Below are positions 8,873 through 18,030 of a stretch of 64,000 nucleotides of DNA, piece after piece. The position numbers were made by a program, and so were the translations under genes. The stretch covers positions 19,395 to 83,394 of the forward strand of contig NZ_JAHLOQ010000007.1 in NCBI RefSeq assembly GCF_018917435.1, in the 5' to 3' direction. The notes beneath the pieces were generated by a model. The model saw only the letters and a program-made list of their open reading frames with translations. It had not been told where the DNA came from and searched no databases. Each line of letters opens with the position of its first letter. The stretch's first letter is position 1. This DNA comes from Intestinibacter bartlettii. Its GTDB lineage: Bacteria; Bacillota; Clostridia; Peptostreptococcales; Peptostreptococcaceae.

Positions 8873-9868
8873 TTAACAGTATACACCTTTTTCGAAGTAA
8901 TCTTTTAATTCTTGTGAATCATTAGTTTTACCTAAAGCTAACATAAGTTTTATTCTAGCTTTTTGGCCTGGTAAATCTCCACCGAATATACATCCGATAT
9001 TTTTTAAGTCACGTCCAGAACCTAAATAACCATAAGAGTCGTAAACTCTACCAGTTAAACATCTAGAAACTAATACAACTTCTACACCTTTTTCTCTAGC
9101 ATATTCAATCCCTTTAAACATTTCAGGTGGTATGTTTCCTCTACCCATACCTTCAATTACGATACCTTTATATCCATTGTCAGCAGCGAATTTTATTAAA
9201 TCATCTCCCATATCAAGACCTGATTTAAATAAAGCAACTTTTGGCTCATATTTATCAGTATCGATAAAAGTCTTTTTAGAAGCATCTTTTAATAATAAAA
9301 GTTGGTTGCAATCTATTATACCTAAAGGACCATGCGCTGGTGATTGGAAGGTATTTAAAGAAAGTGTATCTGTTTTTGTAACTTCTGAAGCAAGAAGTAT
9401 TTCATTGTTCATAGCAACAAGAACGCCCTTTCCAACAGCAGAATCTGATATAGCCGTACAAACTGCTGCAGATAAGTTGCTAGAACCGTCATATCCAAGC
9501 TCAGAACTACTTCTCATAGCTCCAGTAACAACTATTGGTTTATCGTTGTTTATAACTAAATCTAAGAAGTAAGCAGTTTCTTCTAAACTATCCGTACCAT
9601 GAGTTACAACAACACCACATATATCTTCTCTTTCTAAAAGATTATTTATATATTGTTTTAATTCCATCAACTTTTCAAAAGTCATATGTGGACTTGGTAT
9701 TTCATCAAAATTATGTCCTTCTATTGTAGCAACTTTATTTATGTTAGTTGCTAAAGATAATATTTCTTCTCCAGATAAACTAGGTATTGCCGCTCCAAGT
9801 TCTGGATCTATAGTCATAGATATTGTTCCCCCTGTAAAAACAACAGCTACTTTTTTCTTAATTGACAT
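8873..9868 (-). CDS. L-asparaginase
   Basis: 331 residues that hydrolyse asparagine to aspartate and ammonia. The two catalytic threonine motifs are present: FTGGTI (Thr12/Thr15) and THGTDSLEETAYFL (near residue 90); the C-terminal part contains LVSRCLTGRVYDSYGYLGSG. No signal peptide is visible, so it is probably a cytoplasmic type. The start ATG at 9868 has GGAGGTGC upstream. It is convergent with the ABC operon. A separate RNA-like locus with terminators (10183-10378) lies upstream on the same strand. Confidence 0.93.
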   Translation of the reverse strand: MSIKKKVAVVFTGGTISMTIDPELGAAIPSLSGEEILSLATNINKVATIEGHNFDEIPSPHMTFEKLMELKQYINNLLEREDICGVVVTHGTDSLEETAYFLDLVINNDKPIVVTGAMRSSSELGYDGSSNLSAAVCTAISDSAVGKGVLVAMNNEILLASEVTKTDTLSLNTFQSPAHGPLGIIDCNQLLLLKDASKKTFIDTDKYEPKVALFKSGLDMGDDLIKFAADNGYKGIVIEGMGRGNIPPEMFKGIEYAREKGVEVVLVSRCLTGRVYDSYGYLGSGRDLKNIGCIFGGDLPGQKARIKLMLALGKTNDSQELKDYFEKGVYC

Positions 9869-10182
9869 AAAGCACCTCCGAGTGTCTCAAAAATAATTAC
9901 ATTTAATATTTTATAATATGTTTTGAATTATGTACATATTTTATATTTTTTATTAGAATTTGAATTTAGTTTAATCGATGATAATTTAATTATTTTAATA
10001 TTTTTGCATAATTAAATTAGAAAATCTAATAATTTAGATTTAAAAAATAAATTTATATTCAAAAATTCCGTAAAAAGTAAAGTGGAATATAAAAAAACGT
10101 TATTTATACTTAAAATTATATTAGTTTTTAATATTTAAAATAAATATATATAATTTTATTAAATTTAAAAAAATGCATAAAA

Positions 10183-10378
10183 AAATAGAGAAGTGGGGGA
10201 CACTTCTCTATTTTTATAGCAAAAAAAGAGCCAGGGGAAGCTCTTTTTTTAAGGGGTCAAACTGATTCCGTTTCAATTTAACAATAATAAATAATATAAA
10301 GTCTATTCTCAAAAGGGGTATTCGAATAGAAATATTAGTATGGCTATCTGGGGGATAACCTTGTATTAATAATAACAA
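10183..10378 (-). ncRNA. Probable small regulatory RNA with C-rich hairpin loops
   Basis: No ORF here. Read on the minus strand, four hairpins follow one another: an imperfect stem (10334-10370, loop CCCCA), a 7-bp stem (10302-10330, loop containing ACCCC), an 11-bp stem (10221-10250, loop TTCCCCTG) and a 10-bp stem (10186-10210, loop TCCCC). The last two are followed by T-runs on the minus strand and look like terminators. A weak promoter (TTAACA, 17 bases, TATATG in minus orientation at 10386-10414) lies just upstream. C-rich single-stranded loops are typical of Firmicute sRNAs that pair with Shine-Dalgarno sequences. The plus-strand reading would have GGGG loops and no end terminator. The strand and promoter are inference. 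Confidence 0.5.
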
Positions 10379-10642
10379 AATTCGACATATAAATCAATAA
10401 AAAATAATTGTTAATTTATGGAAAATAATGAAATGAATTTTGATATATAGTATTTCCAAGGCTTTCAAAAATATTCTCTATAAAAAAGTAATTTAAATAA
10501 AGAAAAAATTTAAATATAAATACATACTTTAATTGATTGATAAAAACTATACCTAAAAGGTAGAGAATATTTTTTAGGTAATTTGTTTATAATCAAAACA
10601 TAATATTTTTAATGTTAAAACCTTAAAAATTGAATGCTTTAA

Positions 10643-10651
10643 TGGTATAAT
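10643..10651 (+). promoter_or_regulatory. Extended -10 promoter of nifS-like/thiI
   Basis: TG-N-TATAAT (TGGTATAAT) without an obvious -35; about 110 bases upstream of the desulfurase start. Confidence 0.45.
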
Positions 10652-10760
10652 ATATAAGTCATTCATAATGCTTAGATTTTTTAATCTAAAAGCTCGGATA
10701 TAAACGAATTATTGTATAAATTTACATAAATTTTTTAATAAAAAAGGACGGTGTAGTAAT

Positions 10761-11915
10761 ATGGAAATTTATTTAGATAATAGTGCAACAACTAAACCAT
10801 ATCAAGAAGTTGTCGACAAAATGGTTCTAGCTCTTACTACTCAATATGGTAACCCTTCATCTATACATAAAAAAGGTATAGAAGTTGATAGAGAAATAAA
10901 AGAAATCAGAAGGAATATAGCGAGAAGTCTAGGTGCTAAAGAAAATGAAATATATTTCACATCAGGTGGTACTGAATGTAATAATACAATCATAAGAAGT
11001 GTAGCAAGATTAAATAAAAAGACAAAAAATCATATAATTTCAACAGTAATAGAACACCCTTCAGTTTTAGATACTCTTAAAGATTTAGAGTCAGAAGGAT
11101 TTGAAGTGACTTATTTACCAGTTGATAAAGAAGGTAAAATATCTATAGATGATTTAAAAAATGCAATAAAAAAAGAAACTATGTTAGTATCTATTATGCA
11201 TGTTAATAATGAAATAGGAAGTATACAACCTATAGAGGAAATCGGAAAATATTTAAAAACATTAGATGAAAAAATATATCTACATGTAGATGCAGTACAA
11301 TCTTATGCAAAAATTAAATTTAGACCATCAAGATATAATATAGATTTTATGAGTGTTAGTGGTCATAAATTACATGGTCCAAAAGGAATTGGGTTTATGT
11401 ATGTAAAAGAAAATAACAGAATAAAACCACTTCTTACTGGTGGAGGACAAGAAATCGGTATAAGATCAGGAACTGAAAATGTACCAGGAATATACGGAAT
11501 TGGTGAAGCTGTTAGAATAATAAATAAAGATTTAGAAGGAACTATAGATAAAATAAAAGGACTTAGAGATCTTTTAAAAGAAGAAATATTAGCTAACATA
11601 GATGATGTTAAAATAAATTCGCCAGAAGACGGTGTATGCCATGTTTTAAATGTATCATTTAGAGGAGTTAGAGGAGAAGTTCTTCTTCATTATTTAGAAC
11701 AAAAAGAAATATATGTATCTACAGGGTCTGCATGTTCTTCTAAGAAAAAAGGAAGCCACGTATTAAATGCTATAGGATTAACTCCAGAAGAAATTGAAGG
11801 AGCTATAAGATTTAGTTTAAGTGACTTAAATTCAAAAGAAGAGATAATGGAAACTGTTAAAGTATTAAAAGAATCTGTATCAGATTTAAGAATGATAATA
11901 GGTAGAAGAAGATAA
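10761..11915 (+). CDS. Cysteine desulfurase (NifS/IscS class), probable sulfur donor to ThiI
   Basis: 384 residues; a PLP enzyme converting cysteine to alanine plus an enzyme-bound persulfide. The N-terminus MEIYLDNSATTKP is typical. The PLP lysine is Lys203 in SGHKLHGPKG, and the catalytic cysteine is Cys325 in STGSACSS. The length fits class I NifS-like enzymes. The gene lies directly before thiI, an arrangement known in Firmicutes (NifZ-ThiI), where the dedicated desulfurase supplies sulfur for 4-thiouridine in tRNA because ThiI lacks a rhodanese domain. No iscU or other Fe-S genes are nearby, which supports a tRNA role. Confidence 0.92.
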   Translation: MEIYLDNSATTKPYQEVVDKMVLALTTQYGNPSSIHKKGIEVDREIKEIRRNIARSLGAKENEIYFTSGGTECNNTIIRSVARLNKKTKNHIISTVIEHPSVLDTLKDLESEGFEVTYLPVDKEGKISIDDLKNAIKKETMLVSIMHVNNEIGSIQPIEEIGKYLKTLDEKIYLHVDAVQSYAKIKFRPSRYNIDFMSVSGHKLHGPKGIGFMYVKENNRIKPLLTGGGQEIGIRSGTENVPGIYGIGEAVRIINKDLEGTIDKIKGLRDLLKEEILANIDDVKINSPEDGVCHVLNVSFRGVRGEVLLHYLEQKEIYVSTGSACSSKKKGSHVLNAIGLTPEEIEGAIRFSLSDLNSKEEIMETVKVLKESVSDLRMIIGRRR

Positions 11916-12042
11916 TTTAAATAGACTAGATATAAGTTTTAGCAATAAATAAGATAAATAAAATAAAAAAATAGAGCAAAACTAAATAGTAAGATATAAA
12001 GAAAGGAGTATGCCAAGATATTTATTTTGGCAACGTGATAAA

Positions 12043-13236
12043 GTGTATAACGCATTAATTGTAAAATACGGAGAGATAGGAATCAAAGGAAAAAATAGAT
12101 ATATATTTGAAAATAAATTAATAAAAAATATAAAAAATATGTTAAAACCATTAGGTAAATTTGATGTATACAAGGAATACGGAAGAGTTTATGTTGAACT
12201 TGGTGACTATGATTACGAAGAAGTAATGGAAGAAGTTAAAAAAGTATTCGGTATAGTTGGAGTTTGCCCAGTTATAAAATTAGACAGAAAATCAGATGAC
12301 ATAGAAGAAGCTTATCAATTATTACAGGAAACTGCATTAAAAGTTTTAGAAGAAAAAATAGAGCAAGGATGCAAAAGTTTCAAAGTTGAAAGTAGAAGAG
12401 GAGATAAGTCATTCAGAATGACATCTCAAGAAATGAGTATAGATATCGGTGGGTATTTATTAAGCAAAACAGAAGGTAAAATACCAGTTGAATTAAGAAA
12501 TCCAGAAACTAAAATAAAATGTGAACTTAGAGAACACAATGTAGTTGCTTATAGTGACACAGTACCTGGTTATGGTGGTCTTCCAATAGGAACTAATGGG
12601 AAAGCTATGTCTTTATTATCAGGTGGTATAGACTCTCCTGTTGCATCTTGGATGGTTGCAAAAAGAGGTGTAGAAGTTGAATGTATACATTTCCATACAT
12701 ATCCATTCACTAGTGAAAAATCAATGGAAAAAGTAAGAGATTTAGCTAGAATATTAGCTAAATACTGTGGAAAAGTTAGACTTCACAAAGTTAACTTATT
12801 AGAAATACAAAAAGCTGTTGGTGCAAATTGTAGAGAAGAAGCTATGACAATAATCTCTAGACGTTTTATGATGAGAATAGCTGAAGAAGTAGGTAAATTA
12901 AGAAGATGTGACGCATTAGTTACAGGAGAAAGTATAGGACAAGTTGCATCACAAACAATCCAAGGTCTTACTTGTACAAATGCATCTGTAAGCATGCCAG
13001 TTTTCAGACCATTAATAGCAATGGACAAAACTGAAATAATAGATGTAGCTAAAAACATAGGAACATTTGAAACATCAATTATACCTGAAGAAGATTGCTG
13101 TTCAGTATTTGCTCCAAAAAGACCAGTTACAAAACCTAAACTAGATAGAATAGAAGCAGATGAGGCATCTTTAGATGTAGAAGCTTTAATTGCTGATGCT
13201 ATAGAAAAAATGGAAGTTGAAATTATTGAATTTTAA
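12043..13236 (+). CDS. thiI: tRNA 4-thiouridine synthetase ThiI (no rhodanese domain)
   Basis: 397 residues. An N-terminal ferredoxin-like/THUMP region ([18 protein letters not shown] onward) binds tRNA; the C-terminal PP-loop AANH domain has [12 protein letters not shown] for ATP binding, plus ITGES-like and EDCCSVF segments. It adenylates U8 of tRNA before thiolation. The protein ends after the AANH domain, so it needs persulfide from a partner, presumably the upstream NifS-like enzyme. The start is taken at GTG 12043 because homologues begin [15 protein letters not shown]. An ATG at 12010 lies only one base after AAAGGAG, and a 6-bp hairpin (12011-12032) separates that ribosome site from the GTG. 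Confidence 0.92.
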   Translation: MYNALIVKYGEIGIKGKNRYIFENKLIKNIKNMLKPLGKFDVYKEYGRVYVELGDYDYEEVMEEVKKVFGIVGVCPVIKLDRKSDDIEEAYQLLQETALKVLEEKIEQGCKSFKVESRRGDKSFRMTSQEMSIDIGGYLLSKTEGKIPVELRNPETKIKCELREHNVVAYSDTVPGYGGLPIGTNGKAMSLLSGGIDSPVASWMVAKRGVEVECIHFHTYPFTSEKSMEKVRDLARILAKYCGKVRLHKVNLLEIQKAVGANCREEAMTIISRRFMMRIAEEVGKLRRCDALVTGESIGQVASQTIQGLTCTNASVSMPVFRPLIAMDKTEIIDVAKNIGTFETSIIPEEDCCSVFAPKRPVTKPKLDRIEADEASLDVEALIADAIEKMEVEIIEF

Positions 13237-13270
13237 TTAGATAAAAGTATCAATTTAATAGAATAATATG

Positions 13271-13319
13271 AAAGAGCGCTGTTTAAAAATTTAGATATTT
13301 TAAGCAGCGCTCTTTTTTT
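13271..13319 (+). terminator. Rho-independent terminator of thiI
   Basis: An AAAGAGCGCTG arm pairs with CAGCGCTCTTT and is extended by TTAAAA/TTTTAA; seven Ts follow. A very strong hairpin. Confidence 0.92.
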
Positions 13320-13327
13320 AATCGCAA

Positions 13328-13370
13328 GGAAATTACATTCATCTTAAAATTATTGCTAAGTAAAATTTAC
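13328..13370. repeat. Dispersed 43-bp palindromic element, copy E (diverged)
   Basis: GGAAATTACA, 23 bases, TAAAATTTAC. The left flank TTTTTTTAATCGCAA is nearly identical to that of copy B (TTTTTTTAATTGCAA). Confidence 0.55.
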
Positions 13371-13410
13371 TATGTATTTTATAAAAACATTAAATTTCTA
13401 ATGAATTTTA

Positions 13411-13440
13411 TTGACAAATAATGGTAAAATATATTACTAT
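13411..13440 (+). promoter_or_regulatory. Probable sigma-A promoter of the DUF1847 gene
   Basis: TTGACA (13411-13416), 18 bases, TACTAT (13435-13440). A small hairpin CCTACT/AGTAGG (13456-13472) lies in the leader. Confidence 0.45.
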
Positions 13441-13513
13441 TTAAAACATATTAATCCTACTGTTATAGTAGGAAATATAGGAAATGAAATATATTTAAAT
13501 ATAGGGGGATAAT

Positions 13514-14176
13514 ATGGAAAATAATAAATGCTTAACATGTGTAGACTGTGGTGTTAAAAAATGTATTACTGGTAAAAGTAAATACCCAAGTTTTTGTGTA
13601 TCAAAGACTTTGAGCAAAGAAGAGGTAGAAGAAAGCAAAGCATTTTATCTAAATGATGAGCAAAATTTAAAAGTTGCAACAGCAAGTGCAGAGATAGAAG
13701 CCGACTTTTATTGTAGGGCATGCCGTGTAGAAGAGACAATTAGATGGGCAAAAAAATTAGGGGCAAAGAAAATTGGTATAGCTACATGTGTAGGTCTAAT
13801 TGCTGAAAGTAAGGTATTAGCTGGATTGCTTAGAGAATATGGATTTGAAGTTTTTGGAGTAGGATGCAAAGCAGGCGAAGTTGGTAAAGAGGAAATCGGC
13901 ATAGATAAAAGATGCAATGCTACTGGTAAAAATATGTGTAATCCTATTATGCAGGCAAAACTATTAAACAAAGAAAAAACAGATATCAATATAGTTATGG
14001 GGTTATGTGTTGGGCATGATAGTTTATTTTATAAATATTCAGAAGCAGTTACAACAACTTTAGTAGTTAAAGATAGAGTGTTGGGTAATAATCCTGTGGC
14101 TGCATTAAATAATATAAACTCTTATTATGGACATCTTCATAATTTAAAATTTGACGATGATGTAGAAAATGAATAA
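13514..14176 (+). CDS. Cysteine-rich DUF1847 family protein, probable metal binder
   Basis: 220 residues. Two N-terminal cysteine pairs (CLTCVDCGVKKC) suggest a zinc or Fe-S site; further conserved Cys residues lie in FYCRACRVEE, IATCVGL, VGCKAG and KRCNATGKNMCNP, and LCVGHDSLF is near the C-terminus. This pattern matches the DUF1847 family of anaerobes, whose function is unknown. A strong RBS (AGGGGGAT) precedes ATG 13514. It is 70 bases upstream of a probable cystine transporter operon and may be cotranscribed with it. Confidence 0.82.
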   Translation: MENNKCLTCVDCGVKKCITGKSKYPSFCVSKTLSKEEVEESKAFYLNDEQNLKVATASAEIEADFYCRACRVEETIRWAKKLGAKKIGIATCVGLIAESKVLAGLLREYGFEVFGVGCKAGEVGKEEIGIDKRCNATGKNMCNPIMQAKLLNKEKTDINIVMGLCVGHDSLFYKYSEAVTTTLVVKDRVLGNNPVAALNNINSYYGHLHNLKFDDDVENE

Positions 14177-14246
14177 TAGATATTTTAGTTATAGCATTTA
14201 AATAAAATAATAAATAAATTTAAAGAAAATAAAGGGGATAGATATT

Positions 14247-15080
14247 ATGAAAAAAAGATTTTTAGTTGGAGTAATTTTAATTTTAGCAATAGGAGTATTG
14301 GTAGGATGCAGCTCAAATGCAGCATCAACTAACTCAAATAGTAATGATGGAAAACAAATTATAAAAGTAGCATCAGAAGGGAAAACAGCACCATTTAATT
14401 ATATGGATGATGACGGAAATTTAGTTGGATATGAAGTCGACATATTAAATGAAGTATCAAAAAGATTAGGTGATGTTGAGTTTGAACCTGTTATTACAGA
14501 ATGGGATAGTATATTTGCAAGTTTAGATTCTGGAAAAGCAGATATGATAGCAAATAATATAACAAAGAAACCTGAAAGAGAAGAAAAATATTTATTCTCT
14601 GATATAAGTTATTTCAAAAGTCCAACTGTTATAGTTGTTAAAAAGGGTGATAAAAGTATAAAATCACTTGATGATTTACAAGGCAAAGAGATACAAGCTA
14701 TATCAGGAACAGCAGTTGGAATGTATTTAGAAGATTATAATGAAAAACACAGTGACAATCCTATAAAATTATCATATGCAGAGGCAGATACTGCAACATT
14801 CATAAATAATGTAGCTGCAGGTAGATATCCTGCCTATATATGCAGTGAGTCATATGTAGAACAAGTCGAAAAACAATTAGGTATAGAAATGGATGTAATT
14901 CCTATAAAAAATTCTGATGAAATCCAGGATTCAAGAGCATATTTTTTATTTAGAAAAGATGAAACTAAATTAAAAGAAAGAATAGACAAAGTGTTAAAAG
15001 AAATGAGAGATGATGGAACATTATCAAAACTTTGCTTAAAATATACAAAAAAAGATTATACTGAAGGAATAGAAGAATAG
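14247..15080 (+). CDS. Amino-acid (probably cystine) ABC transporter, substrate-binding lipoprotein
   Basis: 277 residues. Lipoprotein signal with lipobox LVGC (Cys21), then an SBP_bac_3 domain: APFNYMDDDGNLVGYEVDILNEV and NNITKKPEREEKYLFSDISYF. The ligand is inferred to be cystine or another sulfur amino acid because a C-S lyase is encoded between the permease and ATPase genes of the same operon. Start ATG 14247 behind AAGGGGATAG. Confidence 0.9.
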   Translation: MKKRFLVGVILILAIGVLVGCSSNAASTNSNSNDGKQIIKVASEGKTAPFNYMDDDGNLVGYEVDILNEVSKRLGDVEFEPVITEWDSIFASLDSGKADMIANNITKKPEREEKYLFSDISYFKSPTVIVVKKGDKSIKSLDDLQGKEIQAISGTAVGMYLEDYNEKHSDNPIKLSYAEADTATFINNVAAGRYPAYICSESYVEQVEKQLGIEMDVIPIKNSDEIQDSRAYFLFRKDETKLKERIDKVLKEMRDDGTLSKLCLKYTKKDYTEGIEE

Positions 15081-15095
15081 AAGAGGGATGTAGTT

Positions 15096-15905
15096 ATGAA
15101 GAGTGTATTTGATCCAAAATATATAGTAGAGTTCATTCCTAAATTAGTAGAAGCATTGCCTGTTACATTGTTGATGACAGCTGTGGCAATGGTTGGAGGT
15201 CTTATATTAGGATTTTTAGTAGCTATAATAAAAATGAAAAAAGTTCCGGTATTAAAAGAGATATGTGCATTATATGTATCATTTATGAGAGGAACACCAC
15301 TTTTAGTGCAATTATTCTTGTCTTACTATGGTCTACCAATACTTTTGGCAGTAGTAAATGAGGAGTTTGGAGTAAGTGTTAATATAAATCAAGTACCAGC
15401 TATAATATTTGTATTTATAGCATTTACATTAAATGAGGCTGCATATCTTTCTGAGACTATTCGTGCAGCTATATTATCAATTGACAAAAATGAGATAGAG
15501 GCAGCAATGTCGCTTGGTATGACTAGTTTTCAAACTATGATAAGAGTTACATTGCCACAAGCGCTTTTAGTAGCACTTCCTATATTGGGAAATACTCTTA
15601 TAAGTTTACTAAAAAATACTTCGCTAGCATTTACTGTAGCTGTTCAGGATATTATGGGTGCTGCAAAAGTTGCAAGTGGTAGAAATTTGAGATATTTTGA
15701 AGTTTATATAGCAGCTGCGATAGTATATTGGGCAGTTTGTCTGATAATAGAATTTGCAACTAAGAAATTAGAAAATAAAATAGATTTCAAGAACAAGAAA
15801 ATACCTGTTAAAAGTAAATTTGAAGGGGACTTTGATAGTAGATTAAAACAAAATGAATTAGCAAAGAAAAGTTTAGGATATGAAAAATATGAACAACAAG
15901 CATAA
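15096..15905 (+). CDS. Amino-acid (probably cystine) ABC transporter, permease
   Basis: 269 residues, HisM/TcyL-type permease with membrane helices from residue about 17 and EAA loop EAAMSLGMTSFQTMIRVTLPQA. It begins 15 bases after the binding-protein gene. The C-terminal about 45 residues after the last helix (DFKNKKIPVKSKFEGDF onward) form a charged cytoplasmic tail longer than usual for the family. Confidence 0.92.
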   Translation: MKSVFDPKYIVEFIPKLVEALPVTLLMTAVAMVGGLILGFLVAIIKMKKVPVLKEICALYVSFMRGTPLLVQLFLSYYGLPILLAVVNEEFGVSVNINQVPAIIFVFIAFTLNEAAYLSETIRAAILSIDKNEIEAAMSLGMTSFQTMIRVTLPQALLVALPILGNTLISLLKNTSLAFTVAVQDIMGAAKVASGRNLRYFEVYIAAAIVYWAVCLIIEFATKKLENKIDFKNKKIPVKSKFEGDFDSRLKQNELAKKSLGYEKYEQQA

Positions 15906-15938
15906 ATAAAATAAATATAGAAAAATGGGGAATAAAGT

Positions 15939-17075
15939 ATGAAGAAATATAATTTTGATGTTGAAATAAATAGAAAAAATACATATTGTTCAAAATGGGA
16001 TAACCAGGGAGGTGATTATATACCTCTTTGGGTTGCTGATATGGATTTTAAAGCTCCACAAAAAATTCTTGATGCAATAAAAGAAAGAGTAGATCATGGT
16101 ATATTCGGATATACTTCGTATGACTGGGAGTTAAAAGATGTAATCGTGAATTATTATAAAAAAAATTATAATTATGAAATAGATGAGGAATGGATAGTTT
16201 GGGTACCGAGTCTTATGCCTGGTAGCAACTTAGCTTGTAGACAGGCAGAAGGTAAGATACTTTATAATACACCAATGTATTCACATATAAGAAAATTACC
16301 TACAGAGGCTAATTGCGAATATCAAGAGATACCTTTAACTAAAGTAGATGGTACTTATACATTTGATTGGGATGCAATGGAGAAAGATATAGATGACGAT
16401 GTTAAAGCATTTGTGCTTTGTAACCCACATAATCCAGTTGGTAGAGTATATACTAAAGAGGAATTAGATAGATTATCAAAATTTATAGTAGACCACGATT
16501 TACTTCTTATATCAGATGAAATACATAGTCAACTTATTTTTGAAGGAAGTCATATACCGGCATTCACAATAGATGATGAAATTAAAAATAGAAGTATCAC
16601 ACTAACAAGTGCAGGAAAAACATATAACATAGCGGCGATACCTTTTGCTTTTGCCATTATACCAAATGAAAAAATAAGAGAGAAATATAAGAAACTTGCA
16701 AATGGTTTATTTGCTACTCTAAATGCATTAACAATAAAGGCTATAAAGTCAGCATACACAGAGTGTGATGATTGGAGAGAAGAACTTTTAGAATATTTAA
16801 AAGAAAATAGAGATTATTTAGAAGAGAGAATTGCCAAAATAGATGGATTATCTGTTAATCATAATGAAGCGACTTATCTTGCATGGATAGATCCAACAGA
16901 ACTACATTTAGACAATCCATGGGAGTTCTTTAGAGAAAAAGCAGGCGTTAATTTTTCTAATGGACTTGATTTTGGGGGAGATGGATACTTAAGGGCAAAT
17001 TTTGCTTGCACTAGGAAAACATTAAAAGAGGCACTAGATAGAGTAGAGAAAGTTGTTAACGAAATAAATAAATAG
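15939..17075 (+). CDS. PLP-dependent C-S lyase (MalY/PatB type cystathionine beta-lyase)
   Basis: 378 residues, aminotransferase class I/II fold. The N-terminus (IPLWVADMDF, FGYTS) and CNPHNPVGRVYTKEEL are MalY/PatB hallmarks; the PLP lysine is in SAGKTYNIAA and ISDEIHSQL holds the cofactor aspartate. These enzymes cleave cystathionine or cystine-type C-S bonds to give pyruvate, ammonia and a thiol or sulfide. It sits inside a cystine-type ABC operon, suggesting import is coupled to breakdown. It could instead act as an aminotransferase, but the signature favours the lyase. Confidence 0.9.
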   Translation: MKKYNFDVEINRKNTYCSKWDNQGGDYIPLWVADMDFKAPQKILDAIKERVDHGIFGYTSYDWELKDVIVNYYKKNYNYEIDEEWIVWVPSLMPGSNLACRQAEGKILYNTPMYSHIRKLPTEANCEYQEIPLTKVDGTYTFDWDAMEKDIDDDVKAFVLCNPHNPVGRVYTKEELDRLSKFIVDHDLLLISDEIHSQLIFEGSHIPAFTIDDEIKNRSITLTSAGKTYNIAAIPFAFAIIPNEKIREKYKKLANGLFATLNALTIKAIKSAYTECDDWREELLEYLKENRDYLEERIAKIDGLSVNHNEATYLAWIDPTELHLDNPWEFFREKAGVNFSNGLDFGGDGYLRANFACTRKTLKEALDRVEKVVNEINK

Positions 17076-17088
17076 AGAAAGGGGATAT

Positions 17089-17128
17089 AAAGTTAAATTT
17101 TACTTAATTTAAGGTGGAATTTAACTTT
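17089..17128 (+). promoter_or_regulatory. Hairpin carrying a Shine-Dalgarno in its loop, before the ABC ATPase gene
   Basis: An 11-bp stem (17089-17099 with 17118-17128). The loop contains AAGGTGG (17111-17117), which could start an 8-codon mini-ORF (ATG 17129, stop 17153-17155) overlapping the ATPase start at 17145. Confidence 0.5.
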
Positions 17129-17144
17129 ATGTTTATTGATAGAT

Positions 17145-17930
17145 ATGGAGAATAATACTGTAGTAAGCATAAAAAATTTACATAAATCATTTGGAGATGT
17201 TGAAGTATTAAAAGGAATTGATATGGATATAAAAAAGGGTGAGGTTGTAGCAATTTTAGGTCCAAGTGGTTCTGGTAAGACTACCTTTTTAAGATGTTTA
17301 AATTTTTTAGAAACAGCAGATAAAGGTATTGTTGAGATAGGAGGACAAAGAGTAGATTGCCAAGATAAAGGAAAGCAACAAAAAAAGAAAATTATAGAAC
17401 TAAGAAGAAATACAGCAATGGTATTTCAAAATTATAACTTGTTTAGTCATAGAACTCTTATAGAAAATGTTATGGAAGGACTTGTTGTTGTTCATAAAAT
17501 GGATAAAACAGAGGCATATGATAAAAGTAAAAAGATGCTAGAGAGAGTAGGGCTTGGAGAAAGAATAAATTACTATCCTCATATGATTTCAGGGGGGCAG
17601 AAGCAAAGAGCTAGTATGGCTAGGGCATTAGTACTTAATCCCTATGTAATATTATTTGATGAACCAACATCAGCATTAGACCCAGAGCTTATAGGAGAAG
17701 TATTAGATACTATGAAACAGATAGCAGATGAAGGTATTACAATGATTGTTGTGACTCATGAAATGTTATTTGCTAGGGATGTAGCTGATAGGGTAATATT
17801 TATGGATAAGGGTGTTATAGTAGAACAAGGAACATCTAAACAAATATTTACACAACCTAAAGAAGAGAGAACAAAAAAATTTTTATCTAGATTTATGGTT
17901 TTGGAAACTGCGGAAAATTATCATATATAA
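17145..17930 (+). CDS. Amino-acid (probably cystine) ABC transporter, ATP-binding protein
   Basis: 261 residues, TcyN/GlnQ type. Walker [11 protein letters not shown]-loop VFQNYNLF, signature ISGGQKQR, Walker [13 protein letters not shown] and switch THEM are intact. It completes the transporter begun at 14247. The start ATG 17145 has no good ribosome site of its own; the nearest are before and inside the hairpin at 17089-17128, so initiation may be coupled to the overlapping mini-ORF. Confidence 0.93.
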   Translation: MENNTVVSIKNLHKSFGDVEVLKGIDMDIKKGEVVAILGPSGSGKTTFLRCLNFLETADKGIVEIGGQRVDCQDKGKQQKKKIIELRRNTAMVFQNYNLFSHRTLIENVMEGLVVVHKMDKTEAYDKSKKMLERVGLGERINYYPHMISGGQKQRASMARALVLNPYVILFDEPTSALDPELIGEVLDTMKQIADEGITMIVVTHEMLFARDVADRVIFMDKGVIVEQGTSKQIFTQPKEERTKKFLSRFMVLETAENYHI

Positions 17931-17937
17931 AAAGAGA

Positions 17938-17979
17938 AAGTGGATATTTAAAATTATATTTTATATATCTACTTTTTTT
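17938..17979 (+). terminator. Rho-independent terminator
   Basis: AAAGTGGATAT pairs with ATATCTACTTT (one G-T pair), followed by seven Ts. Confidence 0.75.
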
Positions 17980-17987
17980 AATTGCAA

Positions 17988-18030
17988 GGAAATTATATAT
18001 TATCTGGTTTGTGGATAATTTATAATTTCC
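17988..18030. repeat. Dispersed 43-bp palindromic element, copy B
   Basis: Perfect arms GGAAATTATA and TATAATTTCC around 23 bases containing TTGTGGATAA. It starts 8 bases after a terminator. Confidence 0.7.

Larger units (their letters stand above)
9869..10760. other. 892-base non-coding region
   Basis: Very AT-rich with no credible ORF. It contains the asparaginase ribosome site, the probable sRNA at 10183-10378, a 9-base inverted repeat TATTCTCTA / TAGAGAATA (about 10471 and 10561), a small hairpin near 10671-10692 and an extended -10 element (TGGTATAAT, 10643-10651) that probably drives the nifS-thiI genes. Confidence 0.6.

Noticed and set aside
10183..10378. 6S RNA
   Set aside because: The expected long, end-to-end rod with a central bubble is absent; instead there are four separate hairpins with C-rich loops.
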